Assembly: GCA_944327295.1 (NCBI GenBank)
Contig: CALVHF010000005.1
Span: 1 to 64,000, forward strand
Origin: an uncultured Desulfovibrio sp.
Lineage (GTDB): Bacteria > Desulfobacterota > Desulfovibrionia > Desulfovibrionales > Desulfovibrionaceae
Length of the DNA: 64,000 nucleotides
Direction: 5' to 3'
The first letter of the stretch is position 1. Each line of letters opens with the position of its first letter. Below, piece by piece: positions 37,765-50,701 of this stretch. Under the pieces are notes generated by a model. The model was not told where the DNA came from and did not search any database. It saw only the letters and a list, made by a program, of their open reading frames with translations. The position numbers were made by a program, and so were the translations under genes.

Positions 37765-37952
37765 GATATTTTTTCTAAAAAAGAATATCCTGCAGGCGTT
37801 TGTGCTTCGCTGCGATACAGGTTAATAACAGTACGAGTATATTGCAAATTTTTGCCTGTCGCAAGTACCTGTCCCTGCTGTCGCTGTCTGTTGCCATGTC
37901 GTGGTCATGGCGGGATCAGGAATTGTCTGTTCAGCAGGATGAAGGGCCTTGC

Positions 37953-38110
37953 CTAGGGCGTGTTGACAAATTAGGTGTCGCCCTGATCTGGCCTGATTTC
38001 AGACGGGGTCATGGTGCAACAGTGAGCTCTAATGGAAGTTGGTACGCCCCATTTATATCGGCATATGCCGGTTGCCACTGTCGGATTTTGATTTTGTCAA
38101 CACGGCCTAG
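37953..38110 (+). mobile_element. 158-bp MITE-like repeat, copy 2
   Basis: Same length, orientation and ends as copy 1, bounded by CTAG on both sides. It is a direct repeat 864 bases downstream of copy 1, with tRNA-Ser between. Only three base differences from copy 1. Confidence 0.85.
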
Positions 38111-38273
38111 GGACAGAGCCCGTCTCCTCCAGCATCGTGCTGTCCCCGGAGACTGATGAGACAGCCCTGCCTGTGCAGGAAATTTTCAGAAATTTCCAAG
38201 AGCTTGACGCTGTCAAAAGCATAGAGTATCTGAACAGATTCCAGTTTCTATTCTTTGTTTCTCGGGGGATACC

Positions 38274-39983
38274 ATGTCAGAAGAAGTGAAAAACGAGGCT
38301 GAAGTCAGGGAAAGTACAGATTTCATCCGTGCCAAGATCATAGCAGACAATGCCTCCCAGCGTTTCGGGGGAAGAGTGCACACCCGTTTTCCTCCCGAAC
38401 CCAATGGCTATCTGCACCTGGGGCATGCCAAGTCCATCTGTCTGAACTTTGGTGTTGCCAGGGAATTCAATGGTCAGTGCAACCTGCGTTTCGATGATAC
38501 CAATCCGACCAAGGAGGATGTGGAGTATGTCGATTCCATCAGGGAAGATGTGCGCTGGCTTGGTGGCGACTGGGAAGATCGAGAATTCTATGCCTCCAGC
38601 TATTTTGACAGGCTGTATGCCTATGCCGAGGAACTTATCAGGAAGGGCAAGGCCTATGTGGACGATCTGACGGCCGATGAAATCCGCGAATACCGCGGCA
38701 CACTGACAAAGCCCGGCATGGAGAGCCCGTACCGCAACCGCAGTGTCGAGGAAAATCTGGATCTGTTCCGCCGCATGAAGGCCGGGGAATTTCCTGATGG
38801 CAGCAAGGTCCTGCGAGCCAAGATTGACATGGCCGCGCCCAATGTGGTCATGCGCGATCCGACCCTGTACAGAATTCGCCATGCCCATCACCACAGGACA
38901 GGAGATGCCTGGTGCATCTACCCCATGTACGACTTCACGCATCCTCTGAGCGACTCCATAGAGGGCGTTACGCATTCGCTGTGCACTCTGGAATTTGTCA
39001 ATAATAGAGAGTTTTACAACTGGCTGCTGGACACACTGGAGGTCTACCATCCGGAACAGACGGAATTTGCCCGTCTGAACCTGACTCATACCATTCTCTC
39101 CAAGCGCAAGCTCATCCAGCTTGTGCAGTCAGGGGCTGTGTCCGGCTGGGATGATCCCCGCATGCCCACCCTGTGCGCCCTGCGCCGCCGCGGTGTCCCG
39201 CCGCAGGCCATACGCGAATTCTGCAGCCGCATTGGCGTTGCCCGGGCAGATTCCGTGGTGGAATACAGCCTGCTTGAGTTCTGCATCCGCGAGTATCTGA
39301 ACGCTCATACGGCCCGCTGGATGGCCGTGATCGATCCCGTCAAGGTGGTCGTGGACAACTATCCCGAGGATGGAGAAGATGTCTTCGAGATGCCCCTGCA
39401 TCCCGAGGATCCTTCCTATGGCAGCAGAAAGGTCTGTTTTACCCGCGAATTCTACATTGAGCGCGACGATTTCCGTCTGAACCCGCCCAGCAAGTACTAC
39501 CGCATGGCCATCGGCAAGGAAGTTCGCCTGCGTTATGCCTTCCTCGTGACCTGCACGGATGTTGAACTCAATGAGGACGGATCTGTCAAGATCATCCACT
39601 GCACCTACGATCCAGCCTCTAGAGGAGGCATGAGCCCCGACGGCCGCAAGGTCAAGGGAACCATGCACTGGGTCAGTGCCAAATATGCCGTACCTGCAAA
39701 GGCCCGTCTCTATGATCACCTTTTTGCCATGGACGATCCCAATGATGTTCCGGAGGGAAAGACCTTCTTGGATATGGTCAATCCTGATTCCCTGAAGGAA
39801 GTTGATATTTATCTGGAAAAAGCTCTGCAGTCCCTGCCTGTGGGCGAGACTGTACAGTTTGAGCGAGTAGGCTATTTCTGTAAGGACAAGGACAGTACAG
39901 ATACTTTGAGTGTCTTTAACAGGACTGCGACCCTTCGTGACTCCTGGGCAAAGATAGAAAAGAAATCAACTTCAGGAAAATAA
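38274..39983 (+). CDS. glnS: glutaminyl-tRNA synthetase
   Basis: 569 residues, normal for bacterial GlnRS. Class I signature HLGH in PPEPNGYLHLGHAKS; the KMSKS counterpart is LSKRK in HTILSKRKLIQ. RFDDTNPTKE and AMP-site residues are conserved. Charges tRNA-Gln directly. GGGGG lies upstream of ATG 38274. The next gene is tRNA-Lys with its own promoter. Confidence 0.97.
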   Translation: MSEEVKNEAEVRESTDFIRAKIIADNASQRFGGRVHTRFPPEPNGYLHLGHAKSICLNFGVAREFNGQCNLRFDDTNPTKEDVEYVDSIREDVRWLGGDWEDREFYASSYFDRLYAYAEELIRKGKAYVDDLTADEIREYRGTLTKPGMESPYRNRSVEENLDLFRRMKAGEFPDGSKVLRAKIDMAAPNVVMRDPTLYRIRHAHHHRTGDAWCIYPMYDFTHPLSDSIEGVTHSLCTLEFVNNREFYNWLLDTLEVYHPEQTEFARLNLTHTILSKRKLIQLVQSGAVSGWDDPRMPTLCALRRRGVPPQAIREFCSRIGVARADSVVEYSLLEFCIREYLNAHTARWMAVIDPVKVVVDNYPEDGEDVFEMPLHPEDPSYGSRKVCFTREFYIERDDFRLNPPSKYYRMAIGKEVRLRYAFLVTCTDVELNEDGSVKIIHCTYDPASRGGMSPDGRKVKGTMHWVSAKYAVPAKARLYDHLFAMDDPNDVPEGKTFLDMVNPDSLKEVDIYLEKALQSLPVGETVQFERVGYFCKDKDSTDTLSVFNRTATLRDSWAKIEKKSTSGK

Positions 39984-40022
39984 CAGCGCAAAATCCATAA
40001 TGCAGTTTCAACTCACGGACGC

Positions 40023-40051
40023 TTGACAGGCTTCGGCAGAGAGAGTAGAGA
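40023..40051 (+). promoter_or_regulatory. tRNA-Lys promoter
   Basis: TTGACA (40023-40028), a 17-base spacer, then TAGAGA (40046-40051), 14 bases ahead of the tRNA. Confidence 0.6.
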
Positions 40052-40064
40052 CTAGCAAATCAGA

Positions 40065-40140
40065 GGGACGTTAACTCAGTCGGTAGAGTATCTGCCTTTT
40101 AAGCAGAGAGTCGCAGGTTCGATCCCCGCACGTCCCACCA
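40065..40140 (+). tRNA. tRNA-Lys(UUU)
   Basis: 76 bases with encoded CCA. Acceptor GGGACGT/ACGTCCC, anticodon loop CTTTTAA between CTGC stems, giving anticodon TTT. T arm GGTTCGATCC. Followed within 10 bases by a terminator. Confidence 0.97.
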
Positions 40141-40149
40141 GGAATTTTC

Positions 40150-40183
40150 AGGCACCTCCCAGGCAACGGTTGGTGCCTTTTTT
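40150..40183 (+). terminator. tRNA-Lys terminator
   Basis: AGGCACC (40150-40156) pairs with GGTGCCT (40172-40178), then T-run to 40183. Confidence 0.9.
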
Positions 40184-40412
40184 GTATCTGTTCGCAGGCA
40201 GAGGCCACTCACATCCCGAAAACAAGGGCACTTGCAGGGTATCCCTGACAGGGATCTCCTGGCGCCCTGGCAAAGATCTCTTTGCAAGGAGCTCCTTTTT
40301 TCGGTATCAAATAGTGGTTCTAGAGGAAGACAAGGCACCACGTTCCGGGGGCACGGCGATGCCTTTTGCTCGCACCAAACACTTTCTTCATCATGAGAGG
40401 GAGAATACCTTG

Positions 40413-41318
40413 ATGGATTTGAATGACGATTACCTGGCCATGCGCCGTCTTGGCGAGGTGAGCAAAGCCCTGTGCCACCCCACTTCCCTGGATTCCGTCT
40501 GGCACAGAACGGCCCAGGACTCTCCTATGCCTTCTCTGACAACTCTGAACGAAATCATGGAGCGCCTGCGTGTCGCCCTGTTTCCAGGTTTCTTCGGAAC
40601 GGCCAAGGTCTGGCGCGAGTCCATCGGCTATCATGTCTCGGCAAATCTCGACTCCATTTACCGTCTTCTGAGCGAACAGATTCGCCGCGGCTACTGTTTT
40701 GCCTGCTCCACGGGAGATACCTGCAGGGACTGTGACCTGCGTGGCAAGGAGGCTGCCATGATGCTGCTGGACGAGCTGCCCAGGATACGGGAACTCCTTG
40801 TCAGCGATGCCCAGGCAGGCTATGAGGGCGACCCTGCAGCCACAAGCCCAGGCGAGACAATTTTCTGCTACCCCTCCATGTACACGATGATTCATCATCG
40901 CATTGCCCATGTCCTCTACAGAAATAATGTACCGCTCATTCCCCGCATCATTTCGGAGATGGCTCACTCGCGTACAGGCATAGACATCCACCCCGGTGCC
41001 CAGATAGACGAGTGCTTCTTTATCGACCACGGAACCGGTGTTGTCATTGGCGAAACCTGTATTATCGGCAAGCACTGCCGTCTCTATCAGGGGGTCACCC
41101 TTGGTGCACTTTCCTTCCCCAAGAACGATGACGGAACCCTGGTGAAAGGCAATCTGCGCCATCCCATTCTGGAAGACAATGTGACTGTCTATGCCGGAGC
41201 AACCATTCTTGGCCGCATTATCGTAGGCGCTGGCGCAGTCATCGGCGGTAATGTGTGGGTAACCACGGATGTACCGCCCAAGGCCCGCCTGACGCAGGAG
41301 AAGGCGCATCGTGAGTAA
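40413..41318 (+). CDS. serine O-acetyltransferase (EpsC/CysE type)
   Basis: 301 residues from ATG 40413 (GAGGGAG upstream); ATG 40359 is possible, and earlier starts overlap the tRNA terminator. The N-terminal helical domain includes CFACSTGDTCRDCD, then a hexapeptide beta-helix: MAHSRTGIDIHPGAQI, FIDHGTGVVIGETC, YQGVTLGALSFPK. His in DIHPGA and DHGTG fit serine acetyltransferase, which makes O-acetylserine for cysteine. Overlaps a tiny lipoprotein gene. Confidence 0.9.
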   Translation: MDLNDDYLAMRRLGEVSKALCHPTSLDSVWHRTAQDSPMPSLTTLNEIMERLRVALFPGFFGTAKVWRESIGYHVSANLDSIYRLLSEQIRRGYCFACSTGDTCRDCDLRGKEAAMMLLDELPRIRELLVSDAQAGYEGDPAATSPGETIFCYPSMYTMIHHRIAHVLYRNNVPLIPRIISEMAHSRTGIDIHPGAQIDECFFIDHGTGVVIGETCIIGKHCRLYQGVTLGALSFPKNDDGTLVKGNLRHPILEDNVTVYAGATILGRIIVGAGAVIGGNVWVTTDVPPKARLTQEKAHRE

Positions 41319-41481
41319 GCGTTCCCCTTTCCTGCCGCATCCCGGGAGCGTACTGAATCTGGCAGGAGTGCTGCTGATGCTCCTCCTGTGCACAGCAACC
41401 CTTCTTGCCGGCTGTCAGGGTGTGCAGATTCAGCCCAAGGGGCAGATTCAGACAGGTGTCTCTGTCGGCGGCCGCCGCTAA
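41311..41481 (+). CDS. 56-residue predicted lipoprotein
   Basis: A short gene starting at GTG 41311, preceded by GCAGGAGAAGG and overlapping the serine acetyltransferase gene by 8 bases. A basic start (MSKR), a hydrophobic core with LLMLLLCTATLL, then the lipobox LAGC with Cys35. The mature part is only 22 residues (CQGVQIQPKGQIQTGVSVGG plus RR). Lipid-anchored envelope peptide; function unknown. Confidence 0.65.
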   Translation: MSKRSPFLPHPGSVLNLAGVLLMLLLCTATLLAGCQGVQIQPKGQIQTGVSVGGRR

Positions 41482-41700
41482 AGTCCCCTTCCTGCCGGGG
41501 CCAGAATCCCGGGCTCCCGAAACGCCTGCGTCTTTTAGGCTCTCTGTGTGCATTCCTGCGGAAGACACTGATACAAGAGAACGTTGTGCCCGATCGTCAG
41601 CATCAGGATTCGGCACACGGCCAACCCTACCCAACAGAACTCGGATAAGGATGCGGCGCTTCTTCCCCTGCTTGCAGGGGCTCCGCGCCCGGAGTCAATA

Positions 41701-42330
41701 ATGAAAATGTATTTACGGGACAATTCGACACAGAAAAGGAAAAAGCCCCTCTGGCGTGAATATCTTGAAGCCTTTGCAGTGGCGCTCCTCTGTGCCATCC
41801 TTATACGGACTTTCATTGTCCAGCCCTTCAAGATTCCTTCAGAGTCCATGAAGGATACGCTGCTTGTCGGCGATCAGCTCCTGGCTACCAAGTTTGATTA
41901 CGGCCTCAAGCTGCCCTTTACGGACATCACCCTGTATGAGGGCGGCTTGCCTCAGCTCGGGGACATCATCATCTTCAAGTATCCCAAGGATCCAGACATT
42001 GACTTCATCAAGCGCGTGGTTGGTGTGCCTGGAGATGTCATCGAAGTGCGCAACAAGCAGCTCTACCGCAACGGCGTTGCCGTCCGGGAAGACTACATCC
42101 GCATTGACGAACCGAGTCGCGTCCTGCCTGTGCGCGACATCTTCGGTCCTGTGAAGGTGCCCGAAGGCAAGTACTTTGTCATGGGCGACAACCGTGACAA
42201 TTCCATGGATTCCCGTTTCTGGGGCTTTGTGGACAAGGACACCATCATCGCCAAGGCCCGGCGCATCTACTGGTCCTGGGAAGGCTTCAGCAATATCCGC
42301 TGGTCCCGCATAGGACAGGCCATACGCTAG
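41701..42330 (+). CDS. lepB: signal peptidase I
   Basis: 209 residues from ATG 41701 (GGAG six bases upstream). One N-terminal membrane helix (AFAVALLCAILIRTFIV) then the S26 catalytic domain in the periplasm: Ser in IPSESMKDTL, Lys in DFIKRVVGVPGD, and GDNRDNSMDSR. Cleaves secretory signal peptides. Its TAG stop lies at the CTAG border of a small repeat element. Confidence 0.95.
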   Translation: MKMYLRDNSTQKRKKPLWREYLEAFAVALLCAILIRTFIVQPFKIPSESMKDTLLVGDQLLATKFDYGLKLPFTDITLYEGGLPQLGDIIIFKYPKDPDIDFIKRVVGVPGDVIEVRNKQLYRNGVAVREDYIRIDEPSRVLPVRDIFGPVKVPEGKYFVMGDNRDNSMDSRFWGFVDKDTIIAKARRIYWSWEGFSNIRWSRIGQAIR

Positions 42331-42431
42331 AGCGGTTTACCTTTAAAATTATACATTAGTATCGGAGTTGATAGCGATTTCAAGGTGTTCAGCTACGCCC
42401 CATGTAAGCATTGGACATAAAACCGCTCTAG
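42327..42431 (+). mobile_element. 105-bp MITE-like element at the lepB stop codon
   Basis: CTAGAGCGGTTT at the left end and the exact inverse AAACCGCTCTAG at the right, both ending in CTAG (42327-42330, 42428-42431). AT-rich inside with no coding capacity. Fits a TA target duplication at CTAG, the same rule as the 158-bp family but a different sequence. Only one copy in the window. Confidence 0.7.
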
Positions 42432-42451
42432 GCCAAAAGGCTCCTGCAACA

Positions 42452-42500
42452 TACCAAAAAAGCCCTGACATCTGTGCTTGGATGTCAGGGCTTTTTGGTA
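42452..42500. terminator. bidirectional terminator between lepB and ackA
   Basis: GCCCTGACATC (42462-42472) pairs with GATGTCAGGGC (42481-42491), extended by flanking A and T runs into a stem of about 20 bp. Confidence 0.92.
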
Positions 42501-42515
42501 CTGTGGAAAAAAGGA

Positions 42516-43727
42516 CTACTTGCTGATGAGGCTTACGGCCGTCTGAGCAATCTGCAGTTCTTCATTGGTGGGAATGACCAGGATCTTCACCTTGCTTTCC
42601 GGGGTGGAGATGACTCTGGCGCCGCTTTCGTGACGCTTGTTGGCTTCCTTGTCCAGAACAAGGCCCACGCTTTCCAGGTTCTTCACCACATCTTCACGCA
42701 CGAATTCGTCGTGTTCGCCAATGCCGGCAGTGAAGGTGACGGCGTCAACCTTGCCGTCCAGCAGGAAGAAGTAGGCGCCGAGGGTCTTGCGGATGGAATG
42801 GATCAGCATGCGGAAGGCCAGATCGGCCTTCTTGTCGCCCTTGTCGCGGGCGGCATGGACATCACGCATGTCGGACATGCCGCACAGACCGAGAAGACCG
42901 GACTTCTTGTTCATGAGAGTGTCCATTTCCTCGGGCGTCAGATTCTTGTTCTGCATGATGAAGGGCACAATGGCGGGGTCAATGGAACCGCAGCGTGTGC
43001 CCATGACCAGGCCTTCCAGAGGAGTCAGGCCCATGCTGGTATCGAGGCAGCGACCGTTCTTGACACAGCTCATGGAGGAGCCGTTGCCAAGGTGCATGGT
43101 GATGGAGTTCAGGCTGTCCAGAGACTTGCCCAGGAATTCGGCCGTCTTCTTGGCGATATACTTGTGAGAAGTGCCGTGGAAGCCGTAACGGCGGATACGC
43201 ATGCTCTCGTAGTACTCGTAGGGCAGAGCGTACATGTAGGACTCGTCGGGCATGGCCATGCCGAATTCGGTGTCGAAAACGGCCACGTTGGGAATGCCGG
43301 GGAAGAGCTTTTCGCACACTTCAATGCCCATGAGGTTGGCAGGGTTGTGCAGCGGCCCCAGGGGGAAGCAGTCACGGATGGCCTTCTTGACTTCCTCGTC
43401 CACGATCATGGGCTGGGTCACTTTTTCACCGCCATGGAGGACACGGTGACCGATGGCCGCGATTTCACCCTTGTCCTTGATGACACCCTTCTCCTGGTCG
43501 GTCAACAGGGCAATGACAAGTTCCATGGCCTCCTTGTGCGTCGGGAAAGCCTGCTCTTTGATGATCTTCTCTTCCTTGTCGGTGTCAGGAGCGATCTTGT
43601 GGGAGAGGCGGCCATTTTCCAGACCAATGCGTTCGGCCAGTCCGGAACAGAGGACTGTTTCAGTCTCCATTTCAATCAGCTGGTATTTGCAGGAAGAGGA
43701 ACCGGAATTGACAATAAGAACTTTCAT
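42516..43727 (-). CDS. ackA: acetate kinase
   Basis: 403 residues from ATG 43727. NSGSSSCKYQ, GHRVLHGG, GFHGTSHKYI, LGNGSS and FTAGIGEH are all present. Converts acetyl phosphate and ADP to acetate and ATP. The usual FDTAFH segment reads FDTEFG here, so the His and Ala of the consensus are absent; the rest of the site is intact. 62 bases after pta. Confidence 0.96.
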   Translation of the reverse strand: MKVLIVNSGSSSCKYQLIEMETETVLCSGLAERIGLENGRLSHKIAPDTDKEEKIIKEQAFPTHKEAMELVIALLTDQEKGVIKDKGEIAAIGHRVLHGGEKVTQPMIVDEEVKKAIRDCFPLGPLHNPANLMGIEVCEKLFPGIPNVAVFDTEFGMAMPDESYMYALPYEYYESMRIRRYGFHGTSHKYIAKKTAEFLGKSLDSLNSITMHLGNGSSMSCVKNGRCLDTSMGLTPLEGLVMGTRCGSIDPAIVPFIMQNKNLTPEEMDTLMNKKSGLLGLCGMSDMRDVHAARDKGDKKADLAFRMLIHSIRKTLGAYFFLLDGKVDAVTFTAGIGEHDEFVREDVVKNLESVGLVLDKEANKRHESGARVISTPESKVKILVIPTNEELQIAQTAVSLISK

Positions 43728-43789
43728 AAGCAGGTATCCTTGTCTGCCGGAAGGCAAAGGCCTTCCGGCAGCATAATGAGGGATGGAGT

Positions 43790-45880
43790 TTACTTCTCGG
43801 CAGCAGCCTGGATGGCGGTGATGATGACGGTGTTGACGATATCCGCAACAAGGCAGCCGCGGGAGAGGTCGTTCACCGGCTTCTTGAGGCCCTGGAGGAC
43901 GGGGCCGATGGCGATGGCACCGGCGGCACGCTGCACGGCCTTGTAGGTATTGTTGCCCGTGTTGAGGTCAGGGAAGATGAAGACAGTGGCCTTGCCGGCA
44001 ACCTTGCTGTTGGGAGCCTTGGTCTTGGCCACGGTGGGATCGATGGCTGCGTCGTACTGCAGGGGGCCTTCGATAAGCAGCTCGGGGGCCTTTTCTTGGG
44101 CTAGCTTGGTGGCTTCGATCACGACGTCCACATCAGCACCCTTGCCGGAGCTGCCGGTGGAGTAGGAGAGCATGGCCACGCGGGGCTCAATGCCGAAGAC
44201 CTGGGCCGTGTGGGCAGAGGTGATGGCAATTTCAGCCAGCTGTGCGGCGGTGGGATTGGGGTTCACGGCGCAGTCGCCGAAGACCAGGACGCGGTCGCTC
44301 AGGCACATGAGGAACACGGAGGAAACGACGGAGAAGCCGGGCTTGGTCTTGATGAATTCAAAGGCGGGACGGATGGTGTGGGCGGTGGTGTTGATGGCAC
44401 CGCTGACCATGCCGTCTGCAGCACCCTTCTTGACCATCATGGTGCCGTAGTAGGTGGCATCCAGCATGATGTCATGGGCGCGTTCCTGGGTCATGCCCTT
44501 GGCCTTGCGGAATTCGTAGTAGCTGTTGGCGTAGTCCTCGTAGTCCGGGGAGTTCGAGGGATCAATGATGGTGGCTGCAGCAATGTTCAGGCCCATCTTG
44601 GAGGCTGTGCTCTGGATGTTCTGCACGTTGCCAAGCAGGATGATGTCGGCGGCATCGCGGCGCAGCAGGATGTCCGTGGCTTCAAGAATGCGGGGTTCCT
44701 CGCCTTCGCACAGGACGATGCGCTGCTTCTTCTGTCTGGCGGCAGCCAGCAGGTTGTACTCGAACATGAGCGGCGTGACGCGGGAGCTCTTTTCGGCGAG
44801 CTGGCTGGCAAGCATCTTGCCGTCAACATAATGCTCGAAGAGGCCCAAGGCAGTGTTGACCTTCCTGAGGTCCGTGGGCTCGATGGCACCGCGCACATTC
44901 TGGACAAACTGAGAGGCACGGTAGGTGTGGTGCTGGGTCAGCAGGATGGGCAGGGAGAGGGAGCCCAGGCTGCGGATCAGTTCCATGATGGAGTCGGCAG
45001 GCTTGATGCCGCCGGTGAGCAGCACGCCGGCAATACTGGGCTTGTTCGGAGAGAGTCTGGCCACCAGGGTGGTGAGCAGGATGTCGGAACGGTCGCCGGG
45101 GGTGATGACCAGCAGATCCTTTTCCAGGTAGGAAAGGAAGTGCTCGGCATGCATGGCGGCGATGACAAAGTTGGAAACCAGGGTGTCGGTCGCATGCTCG
45201 CCGTTCAGGAATTCGGCATCCAGGCAGCGGGCCACATCGCTCAGCGTGGGGCTGCCCAGGGTGGGATCGTCCGGAATGTCGTAGATAAGGGCAGGTCCCT
45301 TGCCGGAGGAGAAGCCGTAGCGCAGGCTGTCGAGTTCAGCCCTGGACAGAGAGACGCGGTTGATGATGGTGGCCACCACATCGCAGGTCTTGGACATGTC
45401 CATCATGCTGGTCTGGATGGTTTGGCGGATTTCCGGCAGGGTCATGTCCTTGCCGCCTACAACCAGCAGGACAGGAGCATTCAGGTTGCCGGCTATTTCG
45501 GCATTGAGATTGAATTCAAAGACAGGATCCTTGCCCCTGAAGTCGGTTCCAAGGCAGACCACGAAGTCGTAGGAAGCCTGCAGAGCCTTGAACTTGTTCA
45601 GGATTTCTTCCTGAAGGGCATTGGTGCCCTGCTGGGCAATGAGCTCGTAGGCTTCTTCTTCTGTGTAGGCAAATGTGTCGGCGTAATTCTGTTCAAGCTT
45701 GAAGTATTCCAGCATCAGATTGATGTCGGGATCCTTGTCGTCAAGCTGGGGAATGGCAATGATGGGGCGGAAGATGGCAATTTTGCCGGTGACACCGCTC
45801 AAAAGCTGCATGATGCCAAGTGCAATGGCACTTTTGCCGGACTGAGGACCAGTTGCCGTGATGTACAGAGACTGCTTCAT
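43790..45880 (-). CDS. pta: phosphate acetyltransferase (long form)
   Basis: 696 residues from ATG 45880, with GGAGGT upstream; longer starts add unrelated sequence. Three domains: an N-terminal BioD-like P-loop region (ATGPQSGKSAIALGI), a central DRTGG-type domain, and the C-terminal catalytic PTA domain (residues about 370-696). Makes acetyl phosphate from acetyl-CoA, feeding AckA for ATP synthesis. Confidence 0.95.
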   Translation of the reverse strand: MKQSLYITATGPQSGKSAIALGIMQLLSGVTGKIAIFRPIIAIPQLDDKDPDINLMLEYFKLEQNYADTFAYTEEEAYELIAQQGTNALQEEILNKFKALQASYDFVVCLGTDFRGKDPVFEFNLNAEIAGNLNAPVLLVVGGKDMTLPEIRQTIQTSMMDMSKTCDVVATIINRVSLSRAELDSLRYGFSSGKGPALIYDIPDDPTLGSPTLSDVARCLDAEFLNGEHATDTLVSNFVIAAMHAEHFLSYLEKDLLVITPGDRSDILLTTLVARLSPNKPSIAGVLLTGGIKPADSIMELIRSLGSLSLPILLTQHHTYRASQFVQNVRGAIEPTDLRKVNTALGLFEHYVDGKMLASQLAEKSSRVTPLMFEYNLLAAARQKKQRIVLCEGEEPRILEATDILLRRDAADIILLGNVQNIQSTASKMGLNIAAATIIDPSNSPDYEDYANSYYEFRKAKGMTQERAHDIMLDATYYGTMMVKKGAADGMVSGAINTTAHTIRPAFEFIKTKPGFSVVSSVFLMCLSDRVLVFGDCAVNPNPTAAQLAEIAITSAHTAQVFGIEPRVAMLSYSTGSSGKGADVDVVIEATKLAQEKAPELLIEGPLQYDAAIDPTVAKTKAPNSKVAGKATVFIFPDLNTGNNTYKAVQRAAGAIAIGPVLQGLKKPVNDLSRGCLVADIVNTVIITAIQAAAEK

Positions 45881-46460
45881 AGGAATACCTCCAGCGCACA
45901 GGTCCCCCGGGGGGAATTTGTGCACTGTACCTCCATGAATTCTGGTTGAAAAAACGGAATGCTTCAAGGGAACCCTGTTCCAGCATAGGGGTTCCTTGTG
46001 CAGGAAGCCTGCTGCCGGGTTCTGAAGCAGGACCGGGATGCCTGCAAAATCTGGCTGGCAAGACAAGCTGTCTTCTGCCAGGACGCCAGCCTGAACGGAG
46101 AAGGACTCTTCTCCTTCTTTGTGTACATTCCGTACACGAGGGGAACTGTCAGCGCAGAAAGCAGAATGTTCTGCAAAAAAAGACGGACGATGCAGAAAGG
46201 GGAGAAGTCGAGACGCTTGCAAGTCTTTGCTGCAAGCTAGCCGCAGTCCGGCTGGATCTCAAGACCTGTGTACCCCTTTCGGGTGCGGCAATCGCTGGCG
46301 CCAGAAAGGCAGCCTCGGAAAGGAGGGCGAAGGATGTGAAGGTGTGCCGTGCTTTGATTGCCGCAAGGAAAAATAGAGCCGCAATTTGAAGATACCGTGA
46401 CGGCGTCGGGATGGGCATCTGGAAGCCTGGAAGGTACCGGAAACGTACCGGGAAGGACAG
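45881..46460. other. region upstream of pta with a GTAC palindrome
   Basis: 580 bases without a convincing gene; short plus-strand ORFs (such as 45946-46389) show no family. GTGTAC (46122-46127) and GTACAC (46133-46138) form a palindrome around ATTCC. An imperfect AGAAGGA/TCCTTCT repeat lies at 46100-46119. The pta promoter is presumably here. Confidence 0.45.
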
Positions 46461-46502
46461 AAAAACAAGGGCGAGAGATGCATAGTGCGCCTCCCGCCCT
46501 TG
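46461..46502 (-). terminator. por terminator
   Basis: CAAGGGCGAGAG and CTCCCGCCCTTG pair with one mismatch (46466-46502); the minus strand then reads TTTTT (46465-46461). 15 bases past the por stop. Confidence 0.75.
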
Positions 46503-46516
46503 GATATCAGCGTATG

Positions 46517-50591
<4,075 letters not shown>

Positions 50592-50628
50592 AAAAGCCGC
50601 ACCGAAAACAAAAATTTTTCGGTGCGGC
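50592..50628 (-). terminator. terminator of the CoADR-rhodanese gene
   Basis: GCCGCACCGAAAA (50596-50608) pairs with TTTTCGGTGCGGC (50616-50628); on the minus strand a short TTTT follows. Confidence 0.8.
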
Positions 50629-50701
50629 AGCTGCTTTCAAAAAAAAGATGATTCACTACATCAGTTGCTGAAAGCAGAAGGTACAGGGAAATGGGACAAA
50701 C

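Noticed and set aside
37141..38156. Short ORFs ending in SAYAGCHCRILILSTRP within the 158-bp repeats
   Set aside because: They recur only because the repeat recurs; each continues into unrelated flanking sequence, so no conserved protein is indicated.
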